From the NCBI GenBank assembly GCA_032622095.1, contig CP136061.1:115578754-115642753 (forward strand): a stretch of 64,000 nt of DNA, written 5' to 3'. Origin of the DNA: Siphonodentalium dalli (lineage: Eukaryota; Mollusca; Scaphopoda; Gadilida; Siphonodentaliidae). Under the pieces are notes generated by a model. That model did no database searches and was not told where the DNA came from. It was given only the letters and a program-made list of their open reading frames with translations. Shown piece by piece: positions 12,001-27,000 of this stretch (positions are counted from its first letter, which is position 1; each line of letters starts with the position of its first letter). The position numbers and the translations under genes are program-made.

Positions 12001-15000
12001 CGCAAAAATGTTCAGACGCTCACAGTCCAGACCCTGGGCATACCAAGAGGGAGAAAACTATCGTGTTAGCATCCTCAATCAAGGCTATTTGGCTGGGTCA
12101 GAATAAACTACTTGATTATGCCTTTAGAGACAAACAATATACAATCTTCAGTATTAGCCGTATTTTATTCTCAATAAAGCTGTTTGTTGTCCTGATATCG
12201 GGTTTTATAAAAATTATGTTGTTGTTGGAATTGTTTCCCAGATGAGATACACTATCTTTAAGCCTTTGTAAACCTGGAATAAGTCTATGAACAAACCTGG
12301 ATATTGTGTGTCTGACATTGCAGAATGAGGTCATCTGAGCGTGAATTTAGTGATGCTATCCTGCACAGCGGGCTACCATCACCAAATTCGCCCTCTGCGA
12401 ATATCATTCTGCTTAGGCCTCAATTGCAATGGGAGACCTAGGATCAGATTGAAGTTCCCCAGTTGAAGTTGGTTGATGTTGGTGATTAGTCACCTCAATT
12501 ATGCAATTTATCATCAAATTAGGGGATATAGAAACTGAACAGAAGGCAATAAGTAACTAAAAACAATGTTCATTTGAGACTATAGATACTTCCCAGAAGA
12601 TGAAGCCTAAGCAGAATGAGGTCCACAGAGGGTGAATTTGGTGATGCTAGCCCACTATGCGCCATAGCGTCACTAAATTCACCCTCTGGGGACCTCATTC
12701 TACAAATATCAGACACACTATATCCAGGTTCGGCTGACTGATGACATATTTTAGATATCATGCATGAATTTCAGTTCACTATAGTGCTAGAGAGATAACA
12801 GTAATGCTCTAAATAACCGACTAAGGAGTCAATTATTTAAGGCATTACTGTAACATCATTTGCTTGATCGATATAATCAACATCACTTGTAAGCTACCAA
12901 TCATTTTTGACCCAGGAAGTTTGCTTAGAATATTGCTGCTAACTATATATGAATTAGGGTAAATTTTTAAATATTTTTTTTCTCTGATTGTATCTACTAT
13001 TTAGAAATATAAACTTTGAGGTGGGTAAAGTCTAAAGTTATCTTCCAAGCAGTGAAGATTTAATAATTTATTCAGATGAGAAAATACTCATAGCAATCTA
13101 ATGCATGATAACTCTGTTTGCAAATGATGTGAAAATGTCAGTGTTGAAATGTGGTCTTTAGTATTCTTTACATTTTGTGTGTTTAATTTAGTAAAAAATT
13201 AGGATATTAACAGGACTGACCCTTGACCCAATTACCTCTATCTTCATCATTAAAATATTATTGCTGCACTCCGTTAAGGTCATTAAAATTGAGAATGAAC
13301 AAGTTCAATTGCTGTTTCTTTGGATAAATATGTCATCATCTCCGCTAAAATTATCACAACACTATAATTCTGTTGCTTAGGCAAATATAAATAAATTGCT
13401 TGATTTACATCCAACTTTTTCAGAAAATGGGGCGGGAGCAGCTGATGGGAGGGCGAAATTTTATTTTTAATATTTTATTCTTCCTAACATAAATGGTCAT
13501 GGACGGTTCTATTGAAGCAGTATCCTATCTTGTATAATACAAGGTGATTTAGATTGTCCAATTTGATCAAAATAGACTTGATTAATTGGTCATTGAAATG
13601 TAATTTGACGGTTAAGGCATGAGACATACTTGTTATCTCACTGATTACATATTAAGATCAATTTGTTACATAAATTTTAGGCACCCTCACTTTAATTAGA
13701 ATATATAAATTTATTTTGTCTTCTCTTTATGTTTTTCTCTTTCTGTTGTCCGTCTTTTTGCCTTCCTATCTTTTTGTTTTTCTTCAGTGACTCATTGGAT
13801 ATAAAATTTAATATTTTATATTATATTAAATTTTTTATTATATTTAAATTCACGCAGTGCTATTTTTTAATTCACGCACTGTGCTGTGCAAATTAAAAAC
13901 TGACAAAAATATTTTCATAAAATTCTTGTATCTGATGACATGTATATATTAATGACCATCATCGATGGGTGCGCGAATAATAGTACTGCATGAATTTAGA
14001 TATGATTAAGGTATATATAATTGTTCACAGTTAGTTCATATTTCCTTTCGTCTTTGTCAGTCAGAGAAATATGATGTGCCAAGCCTATACGTGTGCACAC
14101 TTTACCCTTGCCCATGTGTGGTAGTTCCCCCATTGATGTCCCTGACTGGCACATGAGGGAAACAGATTGTAGTTTTATGAGTTCTATTTTACGTTAATTA
14201 GAAAATGAACCTTTTTCAGTTGTATTGATCACTCAGTTTGCCCTCTGTTGAGGTAAGGTTGGCGATGTAAGTAAAAACAAATTTAAAATGTCAATTTTAC
14301 TAACTCTGAAATTTAGAAATTCTGGCTACTAAATCTGCTAACACTGCTTGCTACCCTATAACCATGGCAACGACCATCTGAAAATATAATTAAAGAAATA
14401 TGGTGAAAATGCTTGCATTATGTAAATAAAATATATTGATTACAGATTATTTTTTTACTAACTCTTAAATTAGAAATTCTGGCTACTAAAATTTCTAAAA
14501 CTGCTTGCTATATCCTTCAGCCATAGAAACAACAGAATGTATTATGTTCTAACTCACCTGTAGAGCGACTGAACATAACTTATTTATGAAATAACTACAA
14601 AGAATGTGTAATGTTATATACATGTATACACTATAATGGACAAACTCGAAGTCAGTCGTACGAATAAGCTCACACGAGCATTATAGTTTGAATTGCAATG
14701 AACAAATTGTTCAGACGACTCACAATTGACCAAGTTTGTACGACCAATTCAAACTGGACAATTTCATTTACTCTTTACCAGCCCTGCAATCTTTTGTGAA
14801 CATCGATAGATATATAATATATATAGGTTATCGCCACCATGTCATATAGGTTTCCAAGATCCATATTCAGTTACCTTCTCTTGGCTGTATATGAGACCCA
14901 GAGAACTTGAGAAGGTAGCAAGACTTTACACCAATCACAAGTTTCAAGTGGTCAAATCACTTTAATGGAAATCCTTCTGTCCATCCGTCCATTCGCTTTT

Positions 15001-18000
15001 TTTCAATTGTTAACTGAATGGAATGAAATTTGGTATGTGGGTTTACTAGCACAAATACAGGTCAAGTTCAAATTCGGGTTCTGACCACCAATTTTCACCA
15101 GTGCTACAGCCCTTTTTGTTGGAATTTTTGTTTCTGGATGATCACTTTAGTAAGACTGAATTGAATGAAAATTGGTTTGAGGGTTTACTAGCACAAAAGA
15201 GAGGTCAAGTTCGAATTTGGGTTCCGCCCGTCAATTTTCAGCAATAGTTTTGGCCCGTTGTCAAAATTACCACAGGTGTATTTTGTCACACCCTAGTGAT
15301 GCTCTTGTTGTTTATTCAAAGTGAACACAGGAATTAGAAACATCAATTTGTTATTTAATCGAAGCAGACAACAAATCTAAGACCAAGTCTTCCCACCTAC
15401 CTGGCAAGCCTGAGTTTATTTAGTGAATTCAGTGATGCTATCCCACATAGCGGGATAGCAATTAAGCCTTGAAATAGTGAGCCTGTCATTTGCAGAATGA
15501 GGTCCCCAGAGGGTGAATTTAGTGATGCTATCCCGCACAGCGGGCTAGCATTACCAAATTCACCCTCTGGGGACCTCATTCTCATGAGGCCTTAGCAGAA
15601 TGAAGTTCCCAGAGGGTGAATTTGGTGATGCTAGCCCGCTGTGCGGGATAGCATCACTAAATTCACCCTCTGGGAACCTCATTCTGAAAATGACAGGTTC
15701 ACTATTTCAAGGCTTGCGGGCTAGCGTAACTAAATTCACCCTCTGGTGACCTCATTCTTGCAAATGACAGACACACTATTTCAAGGCTTGCCTGGGTTCA
15801 CGAAAACGCTCTAACTTAACCAACTCAACCACATTAACAATCTCTTGTCAGGTTATTTATAATTCAAATTTCCACTGTCGGATACCCGTTTAGGTTCGGA
15901 CATTCCAAGATGGCGGCGCCAACTAAATCAGATAAACGGTAAGTGTATATATTGTCTCCAAACAGCAATCAACGACACGTTTCGGTGATACACCTTGAAA
16001 CAGTTATGTAGGAATTTGTATGCCCAACACATACGTAACACGCCTTTTGCATAACAGGCATGTGAATTGTTGTATTTGGCGTGTCAAATCGTCATAATTT
16101 TTTGAAATTTTATCGAGGCGGCGAAATGTTCGCTTTTTCGTATTTTTCTGGCCCTGGGCTCATGCATCCGCAAATTTATGTATTGTTATGGGTAGATTAG
16201 GTCACCACACATCTTCGGAATGCAAAACCGGCGATATTTTTATTGTCTAACTCCGAAAAACGACCTTTGAAAATTTCAAAATGTTCAGGTTCGGATTCGC
16301 AACATTCGCGATGATTTTGTTCTGGTTCAGACACAATTTTCGTTCAGGTTCGGACAAAGTTGGTTCAGGTTCGGACGCATCAAAAACTTCGCATAAAAAT
16401 GACACGCCGAGGTACAGTCGCGTTCTTATTGCGTTTTTGTGCATTTGGTTATCTTCCATTCGTAAAAGAAACGATAAATGGGGAACACGAGGCATGGTTT
16501 TAGCCCACTCGTGAATAATTTGGGCGGACTTTCTTATTTATGCGTGTGAGATGTATGCGATCACGTGATTCCCCTCCACATCCACATACGATGCCACGAG
16601 GTTCGCCGCACGTAGGTGAGCAGATAACTGTCCATAATATAAGTTACACGGCTTTTTGAGGGGGATACTGTGTGGTATGCCCTGGTAGAGGCTCGTATCA
16701 CCCGAGGCGACCCCCCTCAACAAGCCGTGTAATGATGTATTTACCCCAGTCTCTATTAACAATATATTCCCAGACATAAAGCGCAGACACGAGCCATGAA
16801 CAGTAACTCTATTTTGTTAGACTGCTTATACGATGAATGTTATTATATAGCTGTTCCCACAATTTGCCCATAAATACTTGCTGATAGATAGACAATATAT
16901 ACCATGTTTTGTATCAATAATTGGATTATATATTTGGGTATTCACACGAAACATATTCTTTTCAATATAAGCCTTATGTGATTTGCCTCATTTCTAAATG
17001 TTGAATCCAGTTACAAGTTAACCATTTGTCACACGACTATTATGCAGGACTATTAATTAGAGCCCGAACATGTTGCGTTCTATTCAGCACTATGCGATTA
17101 TAGAGAATACCTATGGTTTGCCGAATAATACCTGCAATATGCGAATCTTCACGAGCGGCGATATTTCAGGAATATATTATTCGAGAACTATGTGTTCTCT
17201 GTATGTTATGTTTATGGTATCTCTAAATTTTGGTGGAAAATTTCCTTCATGCGCTTAAGAGAATAGTGCCTACCCAATGGTTAAATATTACACACAGAAA
17301 CCCAATTAACAAATAACTGAATACGTAATAAAGCGGGATCATTGATCCATTGATAATACACGCGTCAATAAGTGTGTACCCTTTTTTGAACAGAAGTATC
17401 TACAGTGAGATAACGTTTGAAAATTATTATCCATGCCAAGGTTCTGGCGAAAGAGAGCGCATCGTATATATGTCATTTAAAATTACAGCTATTTCATAGG
17501 GAAATATGTAACAAACAACGCTTGTCCCCACAGCCGGTTGTAACTAACAATCTGATTGACAACAACGTCACGTTTAAATCTTGCACCATGTCCCCGTAAC
17601 TCTTGGCAGTGGGCGTATAAAAGCACGTGAAACATCGTGGTTATGAATTACCCTTGAACTAGCAGTTTCACCAATCGTGACATTGTTCTAGCGCGCTGAG
17701 CTTAATTGACGTCACCTAAAACAGGATCGATAGGTCTGCTACTGAATTCTTCTTATTGGTGCTGATTGGTGTGAATTTATCTGATAACCTATAAAAAAGC
17801 ACACCACATGGTAGCTATTGATGTGGGACAAAATCGTTAGCTCCGCCAACATCGTGGGATACTAGGAGATTTAATACCCGGATGTCTCTTTTTGAAACCC
17901 CTTGGCTCCGCCTCGGGGTTCAAAATCGAGAACCAGGTATTAAATATCCATGTATCCCCGATATTTCAGAAGATAAGTAATAATACCACTGTTGCTCATA

Positions 18001-21000
18001 TGTAAAATGTAATAATTCCCACTAGCTGGTTTATAGTAGACATTGCTCGAGAATATTCAACTGTGGCTTTTATCCCATTAATTCGGAGAATTTACCACCT
18101 ATATTTGGAAATTTCAGCTGACATATTTAGATATAACAAATTAACAATGCATGTTCGTTAATAACTCGCACAATAAGATCGCGACTGCACCTCGGCATGT
18201 CATTTATAGGTAAGGTTTTGATGCGTCCGAACCTGAACTAAAATTGTCCGAACCTGAACCAAATTTGTCCGAACCTGAACGAAAATTATGTCTGAACCTG
18301 AACAAAATCATCGCGAATGTTGCGAATCCGAACCTGAACATTTTGAAATTTTCAAAGGTCGTTTTTCGGAGTTAGACAATAAAAATATCGCCGGTTTTGC
18401 ATTCCGAAGATGTGTGGTGACCTAATCTACCCACAACAATACATAAACTTGCGGATGCATGAGCCCAGGGCCAGAAAAATACAAAAAAGCGAACATTTCG
18501 CCGCCTCGATAAAATTTCAAAAAATTATGACGATTTGACACGCCAAATACAACAATTCACATGCCTGTTATGCAAAAGGCGTGTTACGTATGTGTTGGGC
18601 ATACAAATTCCTACATAACTGTTTCAAGGTGTATCACTGAAAGATGTCGTTGATTGCTGCTTGGAGACAATATATACACTTACCGTTTATCTGCTTTAGT
18701 GGGCGCCGCCATCTTGGAATGTCCGAACCTAAACGGGTATCCGACAGTGATTTCAAATGCTTTCTTTAAAGACGATCTATCTCTTCCAATAAAGTTTTAT
18801 ATAGTTTCCGGGATATAAAATAATAAATATGAATCAGAACACATCTGTCCGGAAATACTTCAATCAATTAATATTGATTTTATTTAAAGTTTTTCTGGTT
18901 GTATGTTTTGTACAACTTTTCTGGACAGTTTTACGGGCCATTTTTAGAACTGAAACTTCAGGTGCATTTGAATCGTAGCAAGAGGGAGAACTCTATCTTT
19001 ATATTAGCACTCTCCATCAAAGCATTCAATTAAGATATTTTGCTGAAATAAACCTCTTTATTATGCCTTTATAGACAAATAATATACCAAGTCTTCAGTT
19101 GTGTCTGTACTTTCTTCACAGAAAAAGTATTTGTAATCCGGTTTTAAATCATTATGTTGTTGTTGTAATTGTGGCACGGAAGGGATTGATCATCTTTAAC
19201 TTTGCTCTTGTCACTGAGTTTTCATCATCAGTGGTTATTCTGTTACATGCATGTTCATTAAAATTATGTTAACAGATTGCTTAATTGCTGTATTCGAAAA
19301 AGGTCTGAAACTATGGTGCCAGATATTTGCAGATTGAGGTCCCCAGAGGGTGAATTTAGTGACACTACCCCACACAGTGAGCTAGCATCACCAAATTCAT
19401 CCTCTGTGAAACTCATTCTGCATGGCCTCATCACCTATGGGACGCCTAGAATCAGGTTATAATTCCCAGATGGCGAAAATGGTGATGTGCACCCATTGGG
19501 CACCTCATTTATTGTGTCATCTGCCAATTTGAGTATATGGAGAAAGTTCTAAAGAAACTAAAAAACTTGTTAATTTGATAATTAAGTTACTTTTCAAAGA
19601 AGATGTGGCCTAAAGCATAATGAAGTCCCCAGAGGGTGACTTTAGTGATGCTAGCCCGCTGTGCCTAGTAGCATCACTAAATTCACCCTCTGGGGACCTC
19701 ATTCTGCAAATATCTGGTACCACATTATCAGGCCTGCAATTGAGCGTTCTGTTGATAAAATACACGAATTCAATTTCACCATATTCCCATAACACAGTAA
19801 TGCCCTATAAATTAATCAACTCCTTAACCACAGCAGAATTATGGGTAACTTTTCAGGATTTAGTCGGAAATATGGCTCAGTGAGAGCTTTCCGATGAATG
19901 TCAACTTTAGCCATTTTCCGACTAAATCCTGAAAAGTTACCCATAATTCTGCTGTGGTTAAGGAGTCGATTAATTAGGGCATTACTGTATATAATGGACC
20001 TTTAAAGGGACTCAAGGTCTTTGACGTGGGTTGATGCGAAATTACATGAAAGTCTGTAAAACAATTACCACCAACAAGTAGATGAAAAAAATAGATTGTC
20101 TTTGTCAAGCCTTGAAATAGTGTGTCTGTCATTTGCAGAATGAGGTCCCCAGAGGGTGATTTGGTGATGCTAGCCTGCTATGCGGGGTAGCATCACTAAA
20201 TTCACCCTTTGGGGACCTCATTCTGCAAATGACAGACACACTATTTCAAGGCTTGCTTATTTTCATTGTTAGTACTCTCTAATGATGAGATTTTGCATGT
20301 CAAAACCATTGTTAGCTCAACTTGACAAAGTCAAATTTGAGCTATTACCATGGGTTGGCGTCTGTCATGTGTGCATCGTCAATAATTTCCGTTAGCACAC
20401 CCTCAGGTCACATCTCTCATCCGATCGTCACCAAACTTTATATGGATCTTCGTGGTGGCCTCTATATGGGAGCCTTTTATTTTGACTGAAATTTGTTTTT
20501 AAAAAACATGGACGCCAGCAGCCATCTTGGATTTCAAATTTTAATCAATCGGCACACCATGCAGCCCGCATTGCAGCCACCTTTGATTTTACTCTTTGCA
20601 TGACTAAATCATTTGGAAAAACCCTACAGACCACCTCCCACATCCGATCATCGTCATCAAACTTCGTTTGGATCTTTGGGATCACCTCTAGATGGGACCC
20701 TCCTATTTTGACCGAAATTCATTAAACAAACATGGCCACCAGCAGCCATCTTGGATTTCAAATTTGAATCCATCAACGCACCCTGCAGCCCTCATTTATT
20801 GGGAGAATTGTTTTGAAAATTTACAGGCATGTTTAGGATCACCTCTAGATGGGAGATATCAAATTTAAAACAATTTCAATTAAAAACATGGCCTCTGGCA
20901 ACCATCTTGGACAGCCTACAGACCACATCCCTCATCCGATCATCACCAAATTTCATATGGATCTTTTGGGCGACCTCTAGATGGGAGCCATTAAATCTTT

Positions 21001-24000
21001 CTGAATTTCATTGAAAAACATGGCCTTCAGCAGCCATCCAGGAAATTACTGTGTATAAATCCTTATATCTCTTCATTTTGACATCTAGTATTACTTAGAC
21101 ATTTAAACTTTCCACATTCATAATTGCTCTATCGACTGTAACACATTAAATTACCCCCCCCCCCCCCCCCCCAAATCCAAGTTGAGCTACAGTGTCATTG
21201 AGACTTTCATAATGTAAATGTTACTGTTGAATTACAGATCGAAGTCCAATTACTTTAATAAAATGCCAAAGTTTAAAACCTGACGTTAAACATTGCAAAA
21301 AGTCAAAATATTCAGAAAACTTACTACACGATTAGTGATGTTTGTTGGCAAAGGACTTTAATCACTGTAATAGTTTTGTTTACATAACAATAGTTTCAAC
21401 TCGCGAAATTTCGTTGATGGAGAAATATCAATGATGAAGATAAGAACAAAGTTTATCTATTTCTCCATGTTGTTCTTAGTGGTGACAGACTTTAATTATT
21501 TTTGCACATTTACCTGCTTTGAATGCGTTCAGTCCCTTTAAGCTGATTGCTATTACAATTATAGTCAAAGAGTCCTGTTATTTGACCAACAGATTATGAA
21601 TAATCAATCTGTAATTAAGATACATCATCTTTAACTTTTAACATGACATACAAGCCTTGAAATAGTGAGCCTGTCATTTGCGGGGTAGCATAACTAAATT
21701 CACCCTCTGGGGACCTCATTCTGCAAATGACAGACACACTATTTCAAGGCTTGATGACATATTTGCATCAGTACATATTACTTAACCCTTCAAATGACTG
21801 GAGTTTCCTGAAATTAAGCAAAAATTCTGTGCCAAAGCATTCTCTTATATATGCAAGTCTCCCAAAGGGAGTCTCACATATATAAGAGAATACATTGGCC
21901 TAACAATATTTTCTTTGACCTTGTAAGCCAGTGCATTCTCTATACATACAGTAATGCTCTAATTAATCGACCTCTTAACCAAAGCAGAATTATGGGTAAC
22001 TTTTCAGGATTTAGTCGGAAATATGGCTTGTTGCCATTCATCGGAAAGCTCTCACCGAGAGCTTTCCGATGAATGGCAACAAGCCATATTTCCGACTAAA
22101 TCCTGAAAAGTTACCCATAATTCTGCTTTGGTTAAGAGGTCGATTAATTAGAGCATTACTGTAGATTGCACTCGCACATGATCTTAATGCTACACCAGAA
22201 CACTCCCATCATGAAAGGGTTAAAGATGGATTATCTCTTCCTAAATACAGTTTATATAGTTTCCAGGATATAAAATAATAAATGAGTTGAAGACACCTGT
22301 CCGGAAATGCTTCTATCAATTAATATTGATTTTATATCAATATTTTCTAACATAATGCGGTTATAAATTGTGTTATTTTTTATTTCCTATATTTATAACA
22401 GACCCTCATGAAACTCTAAGGCGATCTCAGATAGATATAGAGTTCTTCCTCCCACTATGACCCGAGCGCTTCCGCGAGCTTTAAAATGTCCCAAATTGAT
22501 TGTATGTATTACATCGGAAAATTCTACATTAAATAAATAATAATTGATAGAAGCATTTCCGGACAGGTGTTTTCAATTCATATTTATTATTTTATATCCA
22601 GAAAACCTATATAAAACTTGTTATAGAAAGAGATAATTTATCTTTAATAAGCATCAATGCCCACAATATTAATCGCTACGCAGTTTTGCTAACTCTTCTA
22701 ATTCTGAAAGGATTGCATGGGAGGTCAAATTCACATCTAATAGCTAATTATGCTTGAGAATAATTCAGATTTCCATTATGCTTAAGCATAATACCATTAT
22801 GATTAAGCGTAATACCATTATGATTAAGTGTAATACCATTATGATTAAGCGTAATACCATTATGATTAAGCATAATACCATTATGATTAAGCGTAATACC
22901 ATTATGCTCTATAAGCGTAATTCCCTTCTGCTTAAGCGTAATGCTATTATGCTTGAATGTAATGTAATTTGAATTACACTCAAGAGTAATGCCATTACAC
23001 TTAAGCGCAATAACATTACGCTTAAGCATAATTTAAATTCCATTTCTCAAAACTCCCCTGAAGTTGAAATGGAATTAGCCAATTCTAAATAAATACTTCA
23101 AGAGTAGATATGTTAGGCTCCGCCCAGATTATTTATCTTAGATGCTACCATTATATGCAAGGTAGCATGGCTATGAAAACCAATTACGCTTAAGTGTAAT
23201 GGAATTACCCTTAAGTTAATGGAATTACACTTAAGTGCCATGGCATTACACTTAACTTAAGCAGAATGGAGTTGTAAATGAGGCAATTGCACATCATCTA
23301 GATTAGCTATTAAATGTGAATTTGGCCTCCCATAGAATTTGTTTTAATTTGATTTCTAAAGTTGTTTAAATCAGATTAATTTGATGAGAGATACTTGCAT
23401 GGCAGAAATTTAATGGTGGAAATGTTTAGATTGAAGAAAATCAAACAGGTATAGAGGGTTATAGTCTGTCGATGATTGAAGTGTAAAGTTGACAATCACC
23501 AATCTAAACCTTACCATTAACTATTATATGATTTTCTTGGATATCAATTTTGTTTTCTATAAAGGGTCAGATGCACATTTTGCCAAAATTTCCTGGTATT
23601 TCAAAATAAATTTTCTCAAAATCTGTTAGGAATTTCTTTGTGAAATTTGGTACCAGCAATTACTGTAATGCAATATTTAAGAAAGTTGGACCAATTGGAT
23701 ATTATAATCTCATTTATTTAACTTTTATTGCATGAAAGATATTTAAAATTTCACTGTTTTCAGGTACCAAGAAACTTCGGAAAAATATTTTTTTTTCAAA
23801 AGTGCAGTTCATATATCCATTATGTGATCACTCAGATCCAAGAGACACTACCCCCACCAGTGACAGCCCTGCCACTACTGCATGGAATATTTAAATGACA
23901 ACACATGAGTGGGTTATGATCTCAGCTTTAATGAAATTATAAGCTTGTCCTGCAGATAGCCCATACGCATGGAAAACCAATTAAGCAGAGCCTTCGCTCT

Positions 24001-27000
24001 GACGAGAAGCCGAAGCAGAGAACGCTGAAGAAATACTGCTGTACAGCGCAGGCACGAGCATGGCCCGACGAGCTAAGGTACGATTCGGAGCCGGCGCCCA
24101 AGAATTGCTATGAGGCGCCCTAAGCAATAAGCACACACGGCCACCAGGGAGAAGCCCAACGAGTGCGACGCAGGAATGGCAGTAGAGACCACTGGACAGC
24201 CCAACTCCCTATGGCTAAGCACCGTGGTATGGGCGGGCAACACCAAAGTTACCCCTGCAGGACGCACCAAAGCTGGATCAATGGCACTGATGACACAGCA
24301 CCTGAAAGGGAAAACAAACAGCAGCAACGAGATGCAAATACACAGGGCCCTAGGCCCAAAACAAAACAGGCATCACAGAATAATGAATATGGCGTGCCAC
24401 TCGGGACGCCGAACAAAGCGGGGCATGGAGCTCCAAGGGGGGGAGGGAGGGAGCGCGATGCGTATAATTCAAAAGTGAATTGCTTTCTCAGTTACCGGAA
24501 GGAGGCAGCATTCCGGGCGGATGTAAAATGCAGACTTTAAGTTCGGCCGATACGGAACGGATCGTACCGAAAAACCGGAATGTCTGCCGGATGACAGGAT
24601 CAAAGAACCACATAAATCACCCCGAACCTTATCGGCCCTGGGTGCATTATGTGATCACTCAGATCCAAGAGACACTACCCCCACCAGTGACAGCCCTGCC
24701 ACTACTGCATGGAATATTTAAATGACAACACATGAGTGGGTTATGATCTCAGCTTTAATGAAATTATAAGCTTGTCCTGCAGATAGCCCATACGCATGGA
24801 AAACCAATTAAGCAGAGCCTTCGCTCTGACGAGAAGCCGAAGCAGAGAACGCTGAAGAAATACTGCTGTACAGCGCAGGCACGAGCATGGCCCGACGAGC
24901 TAAGGTACGATTCGGAGCCGGCGCCCAAGAATTGCTATGAGGCGCCCTAAGCAATAAGCACACACGGCCACCAGGGAGAAGCCCAACGAGTGCGACGCAG
25001 GAATGGCAGTAGAGACCACTGGACAGCCCAACTCCCTATGGCTAAGCACAGGCCTGGAATATTACACTCAGGCTACAGATCGAGAGCACTCTCAAATAAG
25101 CATAAGATGACTGCGCAGTCATAAACATACTAAGCTACTATTGATAAGCCACCCATCAAAGTTACCAGACAGGTTATAACGCTATGGCGACACTACCACT
25201 ACCACTATCTGCAGGACCGCCATAGAGTGCGCAGCACTCCCCCAAACCAGGAGCTCCATGCCCAAATACATCAATGAAACAGTTAAACCACCGGGAAAAC
25301 CATAGTGTCAGATGCCAGGAAGGTCTCCAGGGCGCCCTGGAGACTATTCAGATAGATATCGTTGCCGACGGGGGAGAGATGGATCCCATCTGAACGATAC
25401 ATGCCCTTATCAGAAGCGCAAATGTCTGGGTGCTTGATGCCACGACCCCCGTGATGCAAGACGAAGCCCAACATGCGTTGGTTAAAGTCCCGGCGCTGGC
25501 GAGCACCAATACTCGGGCGATGGGCGTTGTGCCAATAGCGGCGCGGGAACACGTGTGACCAAATAAGGGTGCAGTCAGGCAAAGTTTCCTGCACATAAGA
25601 AAGGTCCCGCTTAACACTGGCACGCAAGTCACGGTACCCACCGGCTGTGATGTCGTTAGAACCAAGCTGGATGATGATGTGGGTAGGATGCCGAGACTGC
25701 GGACAAGCGGCGAGCTCCCGGTCGAACGTGGCGTGGAAATCGCTCCAGAGCATCCCACGAGTGCCGATCCATCTAACAGAAGCGCCGCGGCTGGACAGCT
25801 GGAGATGTTGGCCAACAGGACGCCGCACAGCACGCTGGTGAGCCCAGTAGACGTGGGACGAACCCAAGACCCAGATAATGGCTACTGAAACGAGACTAAG
25901 CAGATGTTGAGTGGATGTATCGACGACAAACATCAGACCGCCAACGACCCCGGTGTTGGATGGCATGGTAAGGGGTGCCCAGATCCGCCAGATAGGTAGC
26001 ACCACCCGAACGAAATGAATGCGGCGTGATATATTGTCGAGAGCCGGACGTACGCAAAGCCTGATGGAGCACGGCCCGAAACTGCGCGACTGTGAGCGGG
26101 GTCTGAGCCTGGTGAGAAAGGAACAGTCCCGACCGGGAGCCGCGAATGGCAAGAAATGTGGTGGCCGCGCGCAGCGGGCAGATATGTGGATCAGTCGGCA
26201 GGCACGGAATGCGAATATGAGCGGGAGGACCACATTGGTTCGTTTTAGAATGCCGGAGCCAAACGTCAATGGCTGAGCCGCACAACGAGACATCGCGAAG
26301 AAATATAGCATGTCCAAAGTCGGCCTTGGACACAGCGGCCAGTTCCCCCACGCGGAACAGTCCAAAAAAGGCCATCGTAAAGGCAGACGTAAACAAAGCG
26401 ACCTCATGTGGCGACGAGCATATGCGAGGAAGCACGCGGAGCAAGGTGCGCAGCAAAGGTATTGTCACTGGAGCAGGACGAGATGATGAAGGCGTCAAGC
26501 GACGGACCCCGGTCAATAGTTGGCGAATGAGGTAAGTCGAAGTGGGATCCCGCATACCCCGGAGTCGATGCTGCCGACCGATGGCAGCCAGGTAGGTGGA
26601 AATGGTTGACGCAGAATGCTGGGAGCGATGAAGCCCCGCGATAAACCCGACGATAGCGTGTTCCGGGAGCGGCCAGGAAACGGCCAAGTGATGCTGGTGT
26701 GCGAAACCGAGATAAGCCCGTATGGCGGTGCGATACGTGCGGTGAGTTTTTGGCGCCCGTGAGGAAGTCAAAAGCAGCGTTACATGTCGACGCAGGTCCA
26801 CAGGCACCTGGGAAATGGTGTTGGCGTTCGGGCGGCGGACGGCGCCAGTCGACGGAAACGTTTCATCTGGAAACGAGAGAGGCTGTCAGCGAGAGCATTA
26901 TCACGAGACGCGATCCATGAAGCACGCAAGGAGATGTTGTGAGACAGGAGCAGCAGGACCAGCTGGCGCAACAGGGCCATGAGCGGCTTGCATTTGGAAG

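Noticed and set aside
16538-16777. Minus-strand ORF inside the 2.9-kb element as a transposase piece
   Set aside because: 79 residues with no catalytic or DNA-binding motif I can identify.
22748-23029. Long ORFs on both strands with repeated KRNTIMI / NHNGITL peptides
   Set aside because: They follow from a stop-free 21-bp tandem repeat; the two strands are open for the same reason.
24163-24540. Plus-strand ORF over the Ngaro end repeats (and the copy at 29861)
   Set aside because: Lies across the split direct repeats of an element coded on the other strand; it has no domain and breaks at repeat borders.
25967-26407. N-terminal extension of the SGNH hydrolase ORF
   Set aside because: Overlaps the catalytic part of the recombinase in another frame and has shadow-like composition; the hydrolase domain starts after 25966.
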